From Rugamonas violacea (GTDB lineage: Bacteria; Pseudomonadota; Gammaproteobacteria; Burkholderiales; Burkholderiaceae_D), in assembly GCF_016461825.1 (NCBI RefSeq), contig NZ_JAEMNU010000071.1:1-64000 (forward strand): a stretch of DNA of 64,000 bases. Direction: 5' to 3'. Positions 19,052-28,088 of the stretch are shown piece by piece. The number at the start of each line of letters is the position of its first letter. Position 1 is the first letter of the stretch. The notes below the pieces were generated by a model. The model had not been told where the DNA came from. It searched no databases and was given only the letters and a program-made list of their open reading frames with translations. Made by a program: the position numbers and the translations under genes.

Positions 19052-21178
19052 ATGAAGAAGTTCACCTTACACGCCAGCGCGCTGGCGGCGGTTACGGCCG
19101 CCGTGTGCCCGCCCGGCCACGGCCAGACCCAAACCCAATCCACCTTGTCGACCATCGAAGTCACCGCCAGCCGCAGCGGCGGCGCCACGCTCGGCCTTGA
19201 CGCCGCCAACGGCACCGGCTCGCGCCTGGGCTTGAGCGCGCGCGAGACGCCGGCCAGCGTCAGCACCCTGGGCAGCGCCGACATGGCCGAACGCAGCTTG
19301 ACCCGCGCCCAGGACGCCGCCGTGCGCCTGCCCGGCGTGAGCGAGGCGCCGGCGCCCGGCAACGGCGGCACCAGTCTGGTCGCGCGCGGTTTCGCCGGCC
19401 ACAACTCGGTCGCCCAGATGGTCGACGGCACGCGCCTGATCGTCGCCTCCGGCACCATCACCTATCCGTTTTCGAGCTGGCCGCTGGAAGCGGTCGAAGT
19501 GCTGCGCGGCCCCGCCTCGGTGCTGTACGGCGATGGCGCCATCGGCGCCGCCGTCAATTACGTCACCAAGCAGCCGCGCTTCGACCGCCGCCAGGGCGAA
19601 GCCTTCCTCAGCGCCGGCTCCTACGGCGCGGTGCAGGGCGGCATCGGCCTGCGCGGTCCCTTGAGCGACACGGTGGCCTACTCGGTCTATGCGGACGCCG
19701 AACAAGGCGACGGCTACCGCCGCGACATGGCCTACAAACGGCAAAACCTGTCGGCCGCCGTCACGCTGCGGCCGAACCGCGACCTGCATGTCACGCTGTC
19801 GCTGGACGCCGGCCACAACGACGACGCCCACTACTTCGGCACGCCGCTGCGCAACGGCCAGCTCGATGAACGCCTGCGCCGCACCAGCTTCAACGTCGAC
19901 GACGCGCTGGCCGTCTACAACGACCGCATGTGGCGCGCCCGGGTCGAATACCAGGCGGCGCCCGGCGTGCGCCTGCGCAACGAGACCTATTACCTGACCA
20001 GCAAGCGCCACTGGCGCAACGCCGAAGCCTACGCCTTCAACGGCGCCGGCCCCCTGGTCAATCGCGGCGACTATCTGGAGATCCTGCACGACCAGGAACA
20101 GCTCGGCAACCGCTTCGACGCCGTCGTCGACGGCCACGTCGCCGGCCTGGCCAACCGCTTCGTCGCCGGCTTCGACTGGTATCGCAGCAAGCTGCTGCAC
20201 AGCTCCAACGCGCCCTACGGCGGCGGCAGCGTGGTCGATCCATTCGACTTCGCGCCGGGCCGCTTCATCAGCCCGGTGCCGACCTTGCCAGGCCGCCGCG
20301 CCGTGCTGCAAACCGGCGCGCTGTTCGCCGAGGACGTGCTCGACCTGACGCCGTCCTGGAAACTGGTGGCCGGCCTGCGCCGCGACAGCATGGACTTCGA
20401 CAACCAGGATCTGCGCAGCGGCGTCGCGCTGACGAAAAGTTACAGCCCGGTCACCGGCCGCCTCGGCGCCATCTGGGCCGTCACGCCGCAACTGTCGCTG
20501 TACGGCCAGTACGGCACCGGCACCGACCCGCTGAGCGGCGCCTTGGCCCTGCCCAACGGCAGCACCAGCTACGATCTGACCAAGGGCCGCCAGCTCGAAG
20601 CCGGCGCCAAGGGCAGCATCCCGGCGATGCGCGGCGAGTGGAGCGCGGCGCTGTATAAAATCGAGAAGCGCAACATCCTCTCGCGCGACGCCGACAATCC
20701 GAACATCACGCTGCAGATCGGCCAACAATCGTCGACCGGCGTCGAGCTGGCCTTCGCCGCCGAACCGCTGCGCGGCTGGACCGTGGACGCCAACCTCGCC
20801 CTGCTGCGCGCGCGCTACGACGACTTCAACGAAGTCGTCGCCGGCAAGGCCGTCTCGCGCGGCGGCAACACGCCGAGCGGCGTGCCGCAACGCACCGCCA
20901 ACCTGTGGACCGGCTACCGCTTCCTGCCGCAATGGCAGGCCGGGCTGGGCGCGCGCCATGTCGGTCTGCGCCAGAGCAATACCGCCAACACCAGCAACCT
21001 GCCCTCCTACACGCTGTTCGATGCGGCGTTGAGCTATCAGTACTCGTCCAGCCTGAGCTTGACGCTGGCGCTGAAGAACCTGGCCGACCGCGACTACGCG
21101 CTGTCGGGCAGCGGCGGCGCGCGCTGGCTGATGGGCGCGCCGCGCACGGCACAACTGACGGCGCGCAGCAGCTTCTGA
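19052..21178 (+). CDS. TonB-dependent siderophore-type outer-membrane receptor
   Basis: 708 aa. The signal peptide ends near 'GHGQTQTQ'. The plug domain follows with 'STIEVTASRSGG', 'LPGVSEAPAPGNGGTSLVARGF' (quoted as LPGVSEAP and LVARGF), 'PLEAVEVLRGPASVLYGDGA' and 'IGAAVNYVTKQP', the usual TonB receptor plug signature. The 22-strand barrel ends with the terminal Phe ('TARSSF') needed for outer-membrane insertion. The length matches siderophore or haem receptors. It is co-transcribed with the PepSY gene 19 bases downstream, a common partnership in siderophore-iron uptake. The substrate is unknown. Confidence 0.9.
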   Translation: MKKFTLHASALAAVTAAVCPPGHGQTQTQSTLSTIEVTASRSGGATLGLDAANGTGSRLGLSARETPASVSTLGSADMAERSLTRAQDAAVRLPGVSEAPAPGNGGTSLVARGFAGHNSVAQMVDGTRLIVASGTITYPFSSWPLEAVEVLRGPASVLYGDGAIGAAVNYVTKQPRFDRRQGEAFLSAGSYGAVQGGIGLRGPLSDTVAYSVYADAEQGDGYRRDMAYKRQNLSAAVTLRPNRDLHVTLSLDAGHNDDAHYFGTPLRNGQLDERLRRTSFNVDDALAVYNDRMWRARVEYQAAPGVRLRNETYYLTSKRHWRNAEAYAFNGAGPLVNRGDYLEILHDQEQLGNRFDAVVDGHVAGLANRFVAGFDWYRSKLLHSSNAPYGGGSVVDPFDFAPGRFISPVPTLPGRRAVLQTGALFAEDVLDLTPSWKLVAGLRRDSMDFDNQDLRSGVALTKSYSPVTGRLGAIWAVTPQLSLYGQYGTGTDPLSGALALPNGSTSYDLTKGRQLEAGAKGSIPAMRGEWSAALYKIEKRNILSRDADNPNITLQIGQQSSTGVELAFAAEPLRGWTVDANLALLRARYDDFNEVVAGKAVSRGGNTPSGVPQRTANLWTGYRFLPQWQAGLGARHVGLRQSNTANTSNLPSYTLFDAALSYQYSSSLSLTLALKNLADRDYALSGSGGARWLMGAPRTAQLTARSSF

Positions 21179-21197
21179 TGCGGCGCGGAGCGGCGGC

Positions 21198-22694
21198 ATG
21201 AAGCGGGCACTGATCTTCGCGCACAAATGGCTGGGCGTGGCGCTGGCGCTGCTGTTCCTGATCTGGTTCGCCAGCGGCATCGTGTTATATTACGTGCCCT
21301 TCCCCAGCCTGACCCAGGCCGAACGCCTGGCCGCCCTGGCTCCGCTGCGCGCCGGCACCGGCTGCTGCCTGACGGCGCAGCAGGCCGCGCAGCGCAGCGG
21401 CCTGGCCGCCGGCGACGCGCGGCTCGGCATGCTGGCCGGCGCGCCGGTCTGGCGCCTGGCCGAAAAAAACCCGGAGGCGCGCTGGATCGCCGTCGACGCC
21501 GCCACCGGCCGGCCGCTGCCGCCCCTGTCGGAGGCGGCGGCGCGCGCCGAGGCCGAGCGCTTCAGCGGCCGCCGCGCGCTGCGCAGCGAACTGCTGCAAC
21601 GCGATCAATGGACCGTGCCGCAGGGCCTGAACCGCTACCGCCCCCTGCTGCGGGTGGAGCTCGACGGCGCCGACGGTCTGGAACTGTATGTGTCGCCGCG
21701 ATCGGGCGAAGTGGTGGCCGACACGCGGCGCGCCGAACGGATCTGGAACTGGCTCGGCGCGGTGCCGCACTGGATTTATTTCACCGAGCTGCGGCGCTGG
21801 CCGGACAGCTGGCACAACGTGGTGGTCGCCCTGTCGCTGCCTGGCGTATTGCTGGCGGCGAGCGGACTGGCGCTGGGCATCTGGCAGTTGTACCTGAACC
21901 GCACGCGCTGGATTCCCTACCGAAAATTCTGGCTGCGCTGGCACCATATCCTGGGCTTGGCGGCCGCCGTCGTCAGCCTCACCTGGATTTTCTCCGGCCT
22001 GCTGTCGATGAATCCCTTCGGCGTCTTCACCGCGCGCGGCGCCACGCCGGCCGAGCGGCAGGCATGGGGCGGTGCGGCCGCCAGCGCGCAACTCGATCCG
22101 GCCGAGGCGTTGCGCCTGGCGGCGCCCATGCAGGTGCGCGAGCTCGATCTGCTGCAACTGAACGGCCACGCCTGGTATCGCCTGCGTGGCAGCGGCAGCG
22201 ACGGCGGCGCAGCTGCGCAACGCTTGCTGCGCGCCGACAGCGCCGCTCCAACCGCCCTGGCCGCCGTGCCGGAAGCCGAACTGACGGCGACCTTGCTGGG
22301 CCTGCGTCGCCAGGAGAGCGCCGCGTTGCCGCTGCTGCAGCGTCTCGAACATTACGACGACCTGTACTACGCCCGCGAAACGACGGCGAATACCCCCCAC
22401 AGCCGTCCGCTGCCGGTATGGCGGGCCAGTTGGCCGGATGGCGTGACGGTGTATGCCGACGCCGCTTCGGCCAGACTGCTGCTGCGCGCCGACCAGTCGA
22501 CACGCTGGCAACGCCTGCTCTACAACGGCCTGCACAGTTTCGACTTCGCGCCCTTGCTGGCCAGGCCCTGGCTGCGCGGCACGCTGATCGTCCTGCTGTC
22601 CCTGCTGGGCCTGGCGATGAGCGCCACCGCCTGCGTGCTGGCCTGGCGCGTGCTGGCAGGCCCCCGGCGTTCGACGGCGTCAAGCAGGCGCTGA
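21198..22694 (+). CDS. PepSY-associated membrane protein
   Basis: 498-aa inner-membrane protein with about four helices: 'WLGVALALLFLIWFASGIVL' at the N-terminus, one near 215-235, one near 250-270, and a last one near 460-485. The 'HKWLGV' and 'WRWHH' style histidines and the PepSY-like periplasmic segment ('RYRPLLRVELDGADGLELYV') identify the PepSY_TM family. Proteins encoded next to siderophore receptors in this way are thought to reduce ferric siderophores or support uptake; that role is inferred from context. Confidence 0.8.
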   Translation: MKRALIFAHKWLGVALALLFLIWFASGIVLYYVPFPSLTQAERLAALAPLRAGTGCCLTAQQAAQRSGLAAGDARLGMLAGAPVWRLAEKNPEARWIAVDAATGRPLPPLSEAAARAEAERFSGRRALRSELLQRDQWTVPQGLNRYRPLLRVELDGADGLELYVSPRSGEVVADTRRAERIWNWLGAVPHWIYFTELRRWPDSWHNVVVALSLPGVLLAASGLALGIWQLYLNRTRWIPYRKFWLRWHHILGLAAAVVSLTWIFSGLLSMNPFGVFTARGATPAERQAWGGAAASAQLDPAEALRLAAPMQVRELDLLQLNGHAWYRLRGSGSDGGAAAQRLLRADSAAPTALAAVPEAELTATLLGLRRQESAALPLLQRLEHYDDLYYARETTANTPHSRPLPVWRASWPDGVTVYADAASARLLLRADQSTRWQRLLYNGLHSFDFAPLLARPWLRGTLIVLLSLLGLAMSATACVLAWRVLAGPRRSTASSRR

Positions 22695-22750
22695 GCGGTT
22701 TTTATAGCGCCAGCAACGGCGGGCGATCGCCGTGAGTCGAACCGAATCGC

Positions 22751-23899
22751 TCATTTCACCACGGTGACTTGCTGACGCCTGCCGGCACGGAAGGTGTAGA
22801 TGGTCAGCACGCCGTCCCGCACATCGCCCCTGGCGTCGAAGGCGATATTGCCCGTCACGCCCTGGTGGCGGATTTTCGCCAGCACCGGCAAATAGCTGGT
22901 CGGCTCCGGCGAGCCGGCCTCCTGCATCGCCTGCACCATGGTCAGCAGCGCGTCGTAGGCGTACGGCGCGTAGGTCTCCACGTCGATGCCGAATTTGCGC
23001 CGGTAGGCCAGCCTGAAATCATCCATGCCCTTTTGCTGCGCCGGCTCGACGCCGCCGGCCTCGGCGCAAATCACCTGACCGTCGCGCATGGCGTCGCCGG
23101 CCAGGCGGGCCAGCGAATCGGAGCACAGGCCATCGCCGCCCATGAACTGGGCCGCGATGCCCAACTGCTTCATCTGGCGCAGCATCGGGCCGGCGACAGC
23201 GTCCATCCCGCCGAAGAAAATCAGGTCCGGCTTGCTGGCCTTGATGGCGGTGAGTATGGCGCTGAAGTCGCTCGCCTTGTCGCTGGTGTACTGCTGCGCG
23301 ACGATGCTGGCGCCCGACCCCGCCCGCTTGATGCCTTTGGCGAATTCATCGGCGACGCCCTGGCCATAGGCCGTGCGGTCGTCGACCACGGCGATGCGCT
23401 TCGCCTTGCCGGCCTGCACCGCGTACCTGGCCAGCGCCGCGCCCAGCTGCTCGTCGTTGGCGACATTGCGGAAGGCCGTGTTGTAGCCCTGGCGCGTGTA
23501 CTTGGGATTGCTCGCCGACGGTGAAATCTGCGGAATGCCGGCCGCGTGATAAATCCGCGACGCCGGTATCGTGGTGCCGGAATTCTCGTGGCCGATCACG
23601 CCCTGCACCCCGGCATCGACCAGCTTTTGCGCGACGGCGGCGCCCTGCTTCGGATCGGCGGCGTCGTCCTCGGCCTGCAGCACCACGCGATAGCGCTTGC
23701 CGCCGATCCGCACCCCCTTCGCATTCAACTCGTCCACCGCCATGCGCGCGCCGTTTTCATTGTCCTTGCCGAGGTGGGCGATGGGGCCGGAGGTCGCCGC
23801 CACGTGGCCGATTTTGATGATGTCTTCGGCTTGCGCGCCGGCCGCGCCGGCCAGGGCCATGGCCACGGCAAGAGAAATTGCGTTCGATTTGAATGACAT
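22751..23899 (-). CDS. Branched-chain amino acid-type ABC substrate-binding protein (LivK-like)
   Basis: 382-aa periplasmic protein. The signal peptide (MSFKSNAISLAVAMALAGAA) ends near 'AQAED', and the Peripla_BP_6 fold follows: 'IKIGHVAATSGPIAHLGKDN', 'VVLQAEDDAADPKQG', 'ENSGTTIPASRIYH' and 'FFGGMDAVAGP'. The family binds leucine/isoleucine/valine or related amino acids. No livHMGF permease or ATPase genes are adjacent, so it may serve a transporter encoded elsewhere. Confidence 0.88.
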   Translation of the reverse strand: MSFKSNAISLAVAMALAGAAGAQAEDIIKIGHVAATSGPIAHLGKDNENGARMAVDELNAKGVRIGGKRYRVVLQAEDDAADPKQGAAVAQKLVDAGVQGVIGHENSGTTIPASRIYHAAGIPQISPSASNPKYTRQGYNTAFRNVANDEQLGAALARYAVQAGKAKRIAVVDDRTAYGQGVADEFAKGIKRAGSGASIVAQQYTSDKASDFSAILTAIKASKPDLIFFGGMDAVAGPMLRQMKQLGIAAQFMGGDGLCSDSLARLAGDAMRDGQVICAEAGGVEPAQQKGMDDFRLAYRRKFGIDVETYAPYAYDALLTMVQAMQEAGSPEPTSYLPVLAKIRHQGVTGNIAFDARGDVRDGVLTIYTFRAGRRQQVTVVK

Positions 23900-23993
23900 G
23901 GCTTCCTTATCAAGACTGGGGGAGTTTGCGTAAGTGAACGGAGCGGCGCATCAGCCGGTCATTTTGGCACAGTTCACGCCCCCTGCTCTCGGC

Positions 23994-24617
23994 TTATTCG
24001 AAGCCGCGCACGCGCTCGGTGTCGAAGTTCGGCAACTGCCAGTGGAAGCGCATCGCCAGCAGGCGGAACGCCAACCCGGCGCCAATCGACACCAGCACCG
24101 CCAACGACTGGTCGACCCGCAACCACAGCAGGCCGACGTACAGCGCGCCGGTGAACAGCGCGACGGTGGCGTACAGCTCGCGCTGCAACACCAGCGGAAT
24201 CTGGTTGCACAGCACGTCGCGCAGCAGGCCGCCGAACACGCCGGTGATCAGGCCGGCCAGCACGACGATGGCCGGATGCATGCCCTCGGCCCGCGCGATG
24301 TTGCAGCCGATGACGCAGAACGCCACCAGGCCCAGGCCGTCCACCAGCAGGAACACGGTGCGCAGGTGGTGCAGGTAACGCGCCACCAAGGCCGTCACGA
24401 CGGCCGCGCCGACGGTGAACAGCAGGTATTCCGGGTGGGCGATCCAGCCCAGCGGGTAGTGGCCCAGCAGCACGTCGCGTATGGTGCCGCCGCCCAGCGC
24501 GGTGACGGTGCCGATCATGCAGATGCCGAACAGGTCCATGCCTCGGCGCATGCCCATGATGGCGCCCGACATGGCCTCGGCGATGATGGCGATCAGATAT
24601 ATGGTGTGTAGCAACAT
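23994..24617 (-). CDS. Trimeric intracellular cation (TRIC)-type channel, UPF0126
   Basis: 207-aa membrane protein made of two three-helix repeats, each with a glycine-rich kink: 'TALGGGTIRDVLLGHYPLGW' and 'TGVFGGLLRDVLCNQIPLVL'. This is the hallmark of the YadS/YicG family, some members of which were shown to be prokaryotic TRIC channels. The start at 24617 lies 4 bases after the PBP1A stop, with AAGAG overlapping that stop, so the two genes are coupled. Confidence 0.88.
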   Translation of the reverse strand: MLLHTIYLIAIIAEAMSGAIMGMRRGMDLFGICMIGTVTALGGGTIRDVLLGHYPLGWIAHPEYLLFTVGAAVVTALVARYLHHLRTVFLLVDGLGLVAFCVIGCNIARAEGMHPAIVVLAGLITGVFGGLLRDVLCNQIPLVLQRELYATVALFTGALYVGLLWLRVDQSLAVLVSIGAGLAFRLLAMRFHWQLPNFDTERVRGFE

Positions 24618-24621
24618 CGTT

Positions 24622-26988
24622 TTACTCTTCAGGTGAAAATAGTTTCAATATGCGGGCGCGCTCCTGCGCCTCGCCATCCAGGGCTTGCGGCGTTTTCGCG
24701 GTCTGGGCCGGACCGCATTTCAAACCGCTGCGGATGAAGGCGTTGCCGTCGTCCAGGCAGTCGCCCTCCAAATACTCGGCGTAGACCAAATCGCCGTCGT
24801 CCCGGGCCAGGCCGGCCGGTTCGAGGCGCTCCTGCTCGGCGCGCTCGTCCAGGGCCACCTGCATGTAGCGGCTCCAGATCGGCAGCGCCAGCGAGCCGCC
24901 GGTGCCGGCGCCCATCGACCTCGGCTGGTCGTAACCCAGCCACACCACCGACACCACGCCCGACGAGTAGCCGGCGAACCAGGCGTCGTAGGCGTCGTTC
25001 GAGGTGCCGGTCTTGCCGGCCGCGTCGTCGCGCCCCAGCACCAGGGCGCCGCGCCCGGTGCCGCCCTTGACGACGTCGCGCAGCATGCTGTCCATGACGT
25101 AGGCGTTGCGTGCCGAGATGACGCGCGGCTTGGCCTCCTCGGCCGGCGCGGCGCGGAACAGCACCGCGCCGTCGCGGCTGCGGATCTCCTTGACCAGCTT
25201 CGGCGCCGGACGGTAGCCGCCGTTGGCGAACACCGCGTAGGACTGCGCCAGTTGCAGCGGCGTGACGGCGCCGGCGCCCAGCGCCAGCGGCAGCGAGGCC
25301 GGGTTGCGCTCGGCCTCGAAACCGAAGCGGGTGGCGAACTGCTGCACGTAGTCGGCGCCGGCGGCCTGCATCAGGCTGACGGCGACGATGTTCTTCGAGC
25401 GCATCAGGCCGCGCCGCACCGTGATGAAACCTTCGTAATTGTTGGCGTAGTTGCGCGGGCGCCAGGCGCGCGCGCCCGTCTCGCTCGGCCGCAGCAGGCG
25501 CTGGGTGTCGTCGACGTAGATGCCGGGGAAGTAGCCCTTCTCCAGCGCGGCCGAGTAGACGAAGGGCTTGAAGCTCGAACCGGGCTGGCGGTAGGCCTGG
25601 GTGGCGTGGTTGTAGTGGTTGCGCGAAAAGTCGAAGCCGCCGGCGACGGCCAGGATCTCGCCGCTCTGCGCGTCGAGCGACACCAGCGCGCCCTCCATCT
25701 CCGGCATCTGGCCGAGCAGCCAATGCTGCTTGTCGTCGCGGTAGGCGCGCACCACGGCACCGGGCGCGATGGCGCGCTTGCCGCCGGCCGGCAGCTTGCT
25801 CCAGTCGGCGACGATGCGCGGGTCGACCCGCTCGACGCGGATCGCGGCGCCGTCGCGCAGCACCGCCTCGAAGTGCCTGGGGCCGACCGCGCTGACCACG
25901 GCGGCGCGCAATTCGCCGCTGTCCGGATAGGCGGCGAGCAGCTTGCGCGCCTGGCCGGCCACGCCGGCCGCCGGCAGCGCCAGCGCCGCCTCCGGTCCGC
26001 GATAGCCGCGCCGGCCCTGCGCGTCCAGCAGCCCGGCGCGCAGGTATTTGTCGGCCGCCAGCTGCGGCGCCATGCGGATCGTCGTCGTCACGTCCAGGCC
26101 GGCGGTGTAGGCCGTCTCCGGGTAGCTGAGCAGCACCAGCTGGCGCACCTCCTCGACGGCGTAGGCGGCCTCGCGCACCGAGGGATGGCGGCTGGCGCTG
26201 AGCACCAGCTTCTCCGCCACGGCCTGCTCGTAGACCGGCCGCGTGATGTGGCCGAGTGCCAGCATGCGCTGCAAAATATACTGCTGGCGCAGCTGCGCGC
26301 GCTGCGGATTGGCGACCGGGTTGTAGGCCGACGGCGCCTTGGGCAGGCCGGCCAGCATCGCCGCCTCGGCCACGCTGAGCTGCTCCAGCGGCTTGTCGAA
26401 ATAGACGTTGGAGGCGGCCGAGAAGCCGTAGGAGCGTTCGCCCAGGTAGATCTGGTTCATGTACAGCTCAAGCAGCTTGTCCTTGCCGTAGTGCTGCTCC
26501 AGCTTGTACGACAGCAGGATTTCGGTGAGCTTGCGCTGCAGCGTCTTGTCGCGGCTCAGGAAGAAATCGCGGGCCACCTGCATCGTGATCGTGCTGGCGC
26601 CTTGGGCGTGGTGGCCGGTGGCCAGGTTGGCCAAGGTGGCGCGCAGCAGGCCGAAGAAATCGACCGCGCCGTGCTGGTAGAAACGGGCGTCCTCGATCGC
26701 CAGCAGCGCCTGCCGCATCACCAGCGGGATGCGGGCGATCGGCACGAACTCGCGACGCTCCTCGCCGTACTCGGCCAGCAGCGTGCCCTCGGCGGAGAAA
26801 ATCCGCAGCGGCAGCGCCGGGCGGTACCGCGCCAAGCTGTCGACGGCGGGTAGGCCGCGCCAGGTTTGCTGCGCCCAGTAGGCCAGCGCCAGCGTGGCCG
26901 CCAAGGCCAGGCCGAGCCCCAGGCCCAGCGCGAACTTGAGGTTGCGGGCCAGCCGCGATTGCCGCGGCCGCGTGGTCTGCTGTGTCAT
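24622..26988 (-). CDS. mrcA: Bifunctional penicillin-binding protein 1A
   Basis: 788-aa class A PBP that polymerises and cross-links peptidoglycan at the inner membrane. A short cytoplasmic tail and one anchor (about 18-40) are followed by the GT51 glycosyltransferase domain ('AIEDARFYQHGAVD', 'GASTITMQVARDF', 'LELYMNQIYLGERSYG'). An OB-like insert comes next, then the transpeptidase domain with 'PGSSFKPF' (SxxK nucleophile), an SxN-type segment and 'AGKTGTSND' (KTG). The order and the length fit PBP1A. It is divergent from the ArgP-type regulator. Confidence 0.95.
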   Translation of the reverse strand: MTQQTTRPRQSRLARNLKFALGLGLGLALAATLALAYWAQQTWRGLPAVDSLARYRPALPLRIFSAEGTLLAEYGEERREFVPIARIPLVMRQALLAIEDARFYQHGAVDFFGLLRATLANLATGHHAQGASTITMQVARDFFLSRDKTLQRKLTEILLSYKLEQHYGKDKLLELYMNQIYLGERSYGFSAASNVYFDKPLEQLSVAEAAMLAGLPKAPSAYNPVANPQRAQLRQQYILQRMLALGHITRPVYEQAVAEKLVLSASRHPSVREAAYAVEEVRQLVLLSYPETAYTAGLDVTTTIRMAPQLAADKYLRAGLLDAQGRRGYRGPEAALALPAAGVAGQARKLLAAYPDSGELRAAVVSAVGPRHFEAVLRDGAAIRVERVDPRIVADWSKLPAGGKRAIAPGAVVRAYRDDKQHWLLGQMPEMEGALVSLDAQSGEILAVAGGFDFSRNHYNHATQAYRQPGSSFKPFVYSAALEKGYFPGIYVDDTQRLLRPSETGARAWRPRNYANNYEGFITVRRGLMRSKNIVAVSLMQAAGADYVQQFATRFGFEAERNPASLPLALGAGAVTPLQLAQSYAVFANGGYRPAPKLVKEIRSRDGAVLFRAAPAEEAKPRVISARNAYVMDSMLRDVVKGGTGRGALVLGRDDAAGKTGTSNDAYDAWFAGYSSGVVSVVWLGYDQPRSMGAGTGGSLALPIWSRYMQVALDERAEQERLEPAGLARDDGDLVYAEYLEGDCLDDGNAFIRSGLKCGPAQTAKTPQALDGEAQERARILKLFSPEE

Positions 26989-27135
26989 ATTCGTCCTTCC
27001 GTGTTGCCGACCGGGGCGCAGCGACTGCCGCTCCGGTCTGTTTCAAAGACGTATTGTGCACCGCAGCAGCCACATCATTATCAAAAGTAAGTATTATTTG
27101 GGAGTGCTAAATTTTTCTTATTTAAGGCCCGCGCG

Positions 27136-28023
27136 ATGAACCTGAACCCGAAACACACCGAAGCCTTCCGCGCCGTCATCGAGACCGGCAGCTTCGAACA
27201 GGCCGCCGCGCAGCTGCACCTGACGTCGCCGGCCATCTCGCAGCGCGTGCGCGCGCTCGAAAGCATGCTCGGCAACGCCCTGATCATGCGCAGCCGGCCG
27301 GCCCGCGCCACCCGCGTCGGCCAGCGCCTGCTGCAATACCTGAAGCGCGCCAAGCTGCTGGAAGCCGACCTGGCGGCGGAACTGGCGGTGCAAAAGGACG
27401 CGCCGCTCACGCTGGTGTTGGCGCTCAACGCCGACTCGGTCGGCACCTGGTTCTTCCCCGCCCTGTCCGAGGTGCTGATCCGCGAGCGCGTGCTGCTCGA
27501 CCTGACCGTCGAGGACCAGGACCACACCTACGCGCTGCTGGAGACGGGCATGGCGATCGGCTGCATCAGCTCTGAGTCGAAACCGATGCGCGGCTGCTCG
27601 GCCGAGCCGCTGGGCGTGATGCGCTACTGGCTGGTGGCCAGCGAGGCCTTCCGCGCGCGCTGGTTCCCGCAGGGGCTGACGCGCAAGGCGGCCCGGCTGG
27701 CGCCGGTGGTGGCCTACACCCGCAAGGACATGCTGCAATCGTCCTTCCTCGAAAGCCGGCTGGGGCTGCCCGAGGGCGCCTACCCCTGCCACTACGTGCC
27801 GGGCGCCACCTCGCACTTCAACGCCATCCGCTACGGCCTGGGCTACGGCATGGTGCCGGAGCTGCTGCTGCACGCCAGCGCCGAGGCCGACGGCATGGCC
27901 ATGCTGGCGCCGACCCGGCCGGCCGACGTGGCCCTGTACTGGCACACGTGGAAGGTGCAGTCGCCGCGCATGGAGCAGCTGTCGCGGCAAATCGTCGCGG
28001 CGGCGCGCACCAGCCTGAAGTGA
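27136..28023 (+). CDS. argP: LysR-family regulator of the ArgP (IciA) type
   Basis: 295 aa. The N-terminal winged HTH 'AVIETGSFEQAAAQLHLTSPAISQRVRALE' (quoted as FEQAAAQLHLTSPAISQRV) is followed by the substrate-binding domain with 'WFPQGLTRKAARLAPVVAY' and 'GLGYGMVPELL', as in ArgP. In E. coli ArgP controls argO (LysE-type exporter) in response to lysine and arginine. No argO-like exporter is adjacent here; downstream lies the IS66/LtrA chimera, so a former target may have been lost or lie elsewhere. Confidence 0.85.
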   Translation: MNLNPKHTEAFRAVIETGSFEQAAAQLHLTSPAISQRVRALESMLGNALIMRSRPARATRVGQRLLQYLKRAKLLEADLAAELAVQKDAPLTLVLALNADSVGTWFFPALSEVLIRERVLLDLTVEDQDHTYALLETGMAIGCISSESKPMRGCSAEPLGVMRYWLVASEAFRARWFPQGLTRKAARLAPVVAYTRKDMLQSSFLESRLGLPEGAYPCHYVPGATSHFNAIRYGLGYGMVPELLLHASAEADGMAMLAPTRPADVALYWHTWKVQSPRMEQLSRQIVAAARTSLK

Positions 28024-28088
28024 GGCGGCGCGGGGTTCACGCCATCGACGTAGCTCGTCGATTGGCTAAGCGTTTGGCTGCGCGCGGT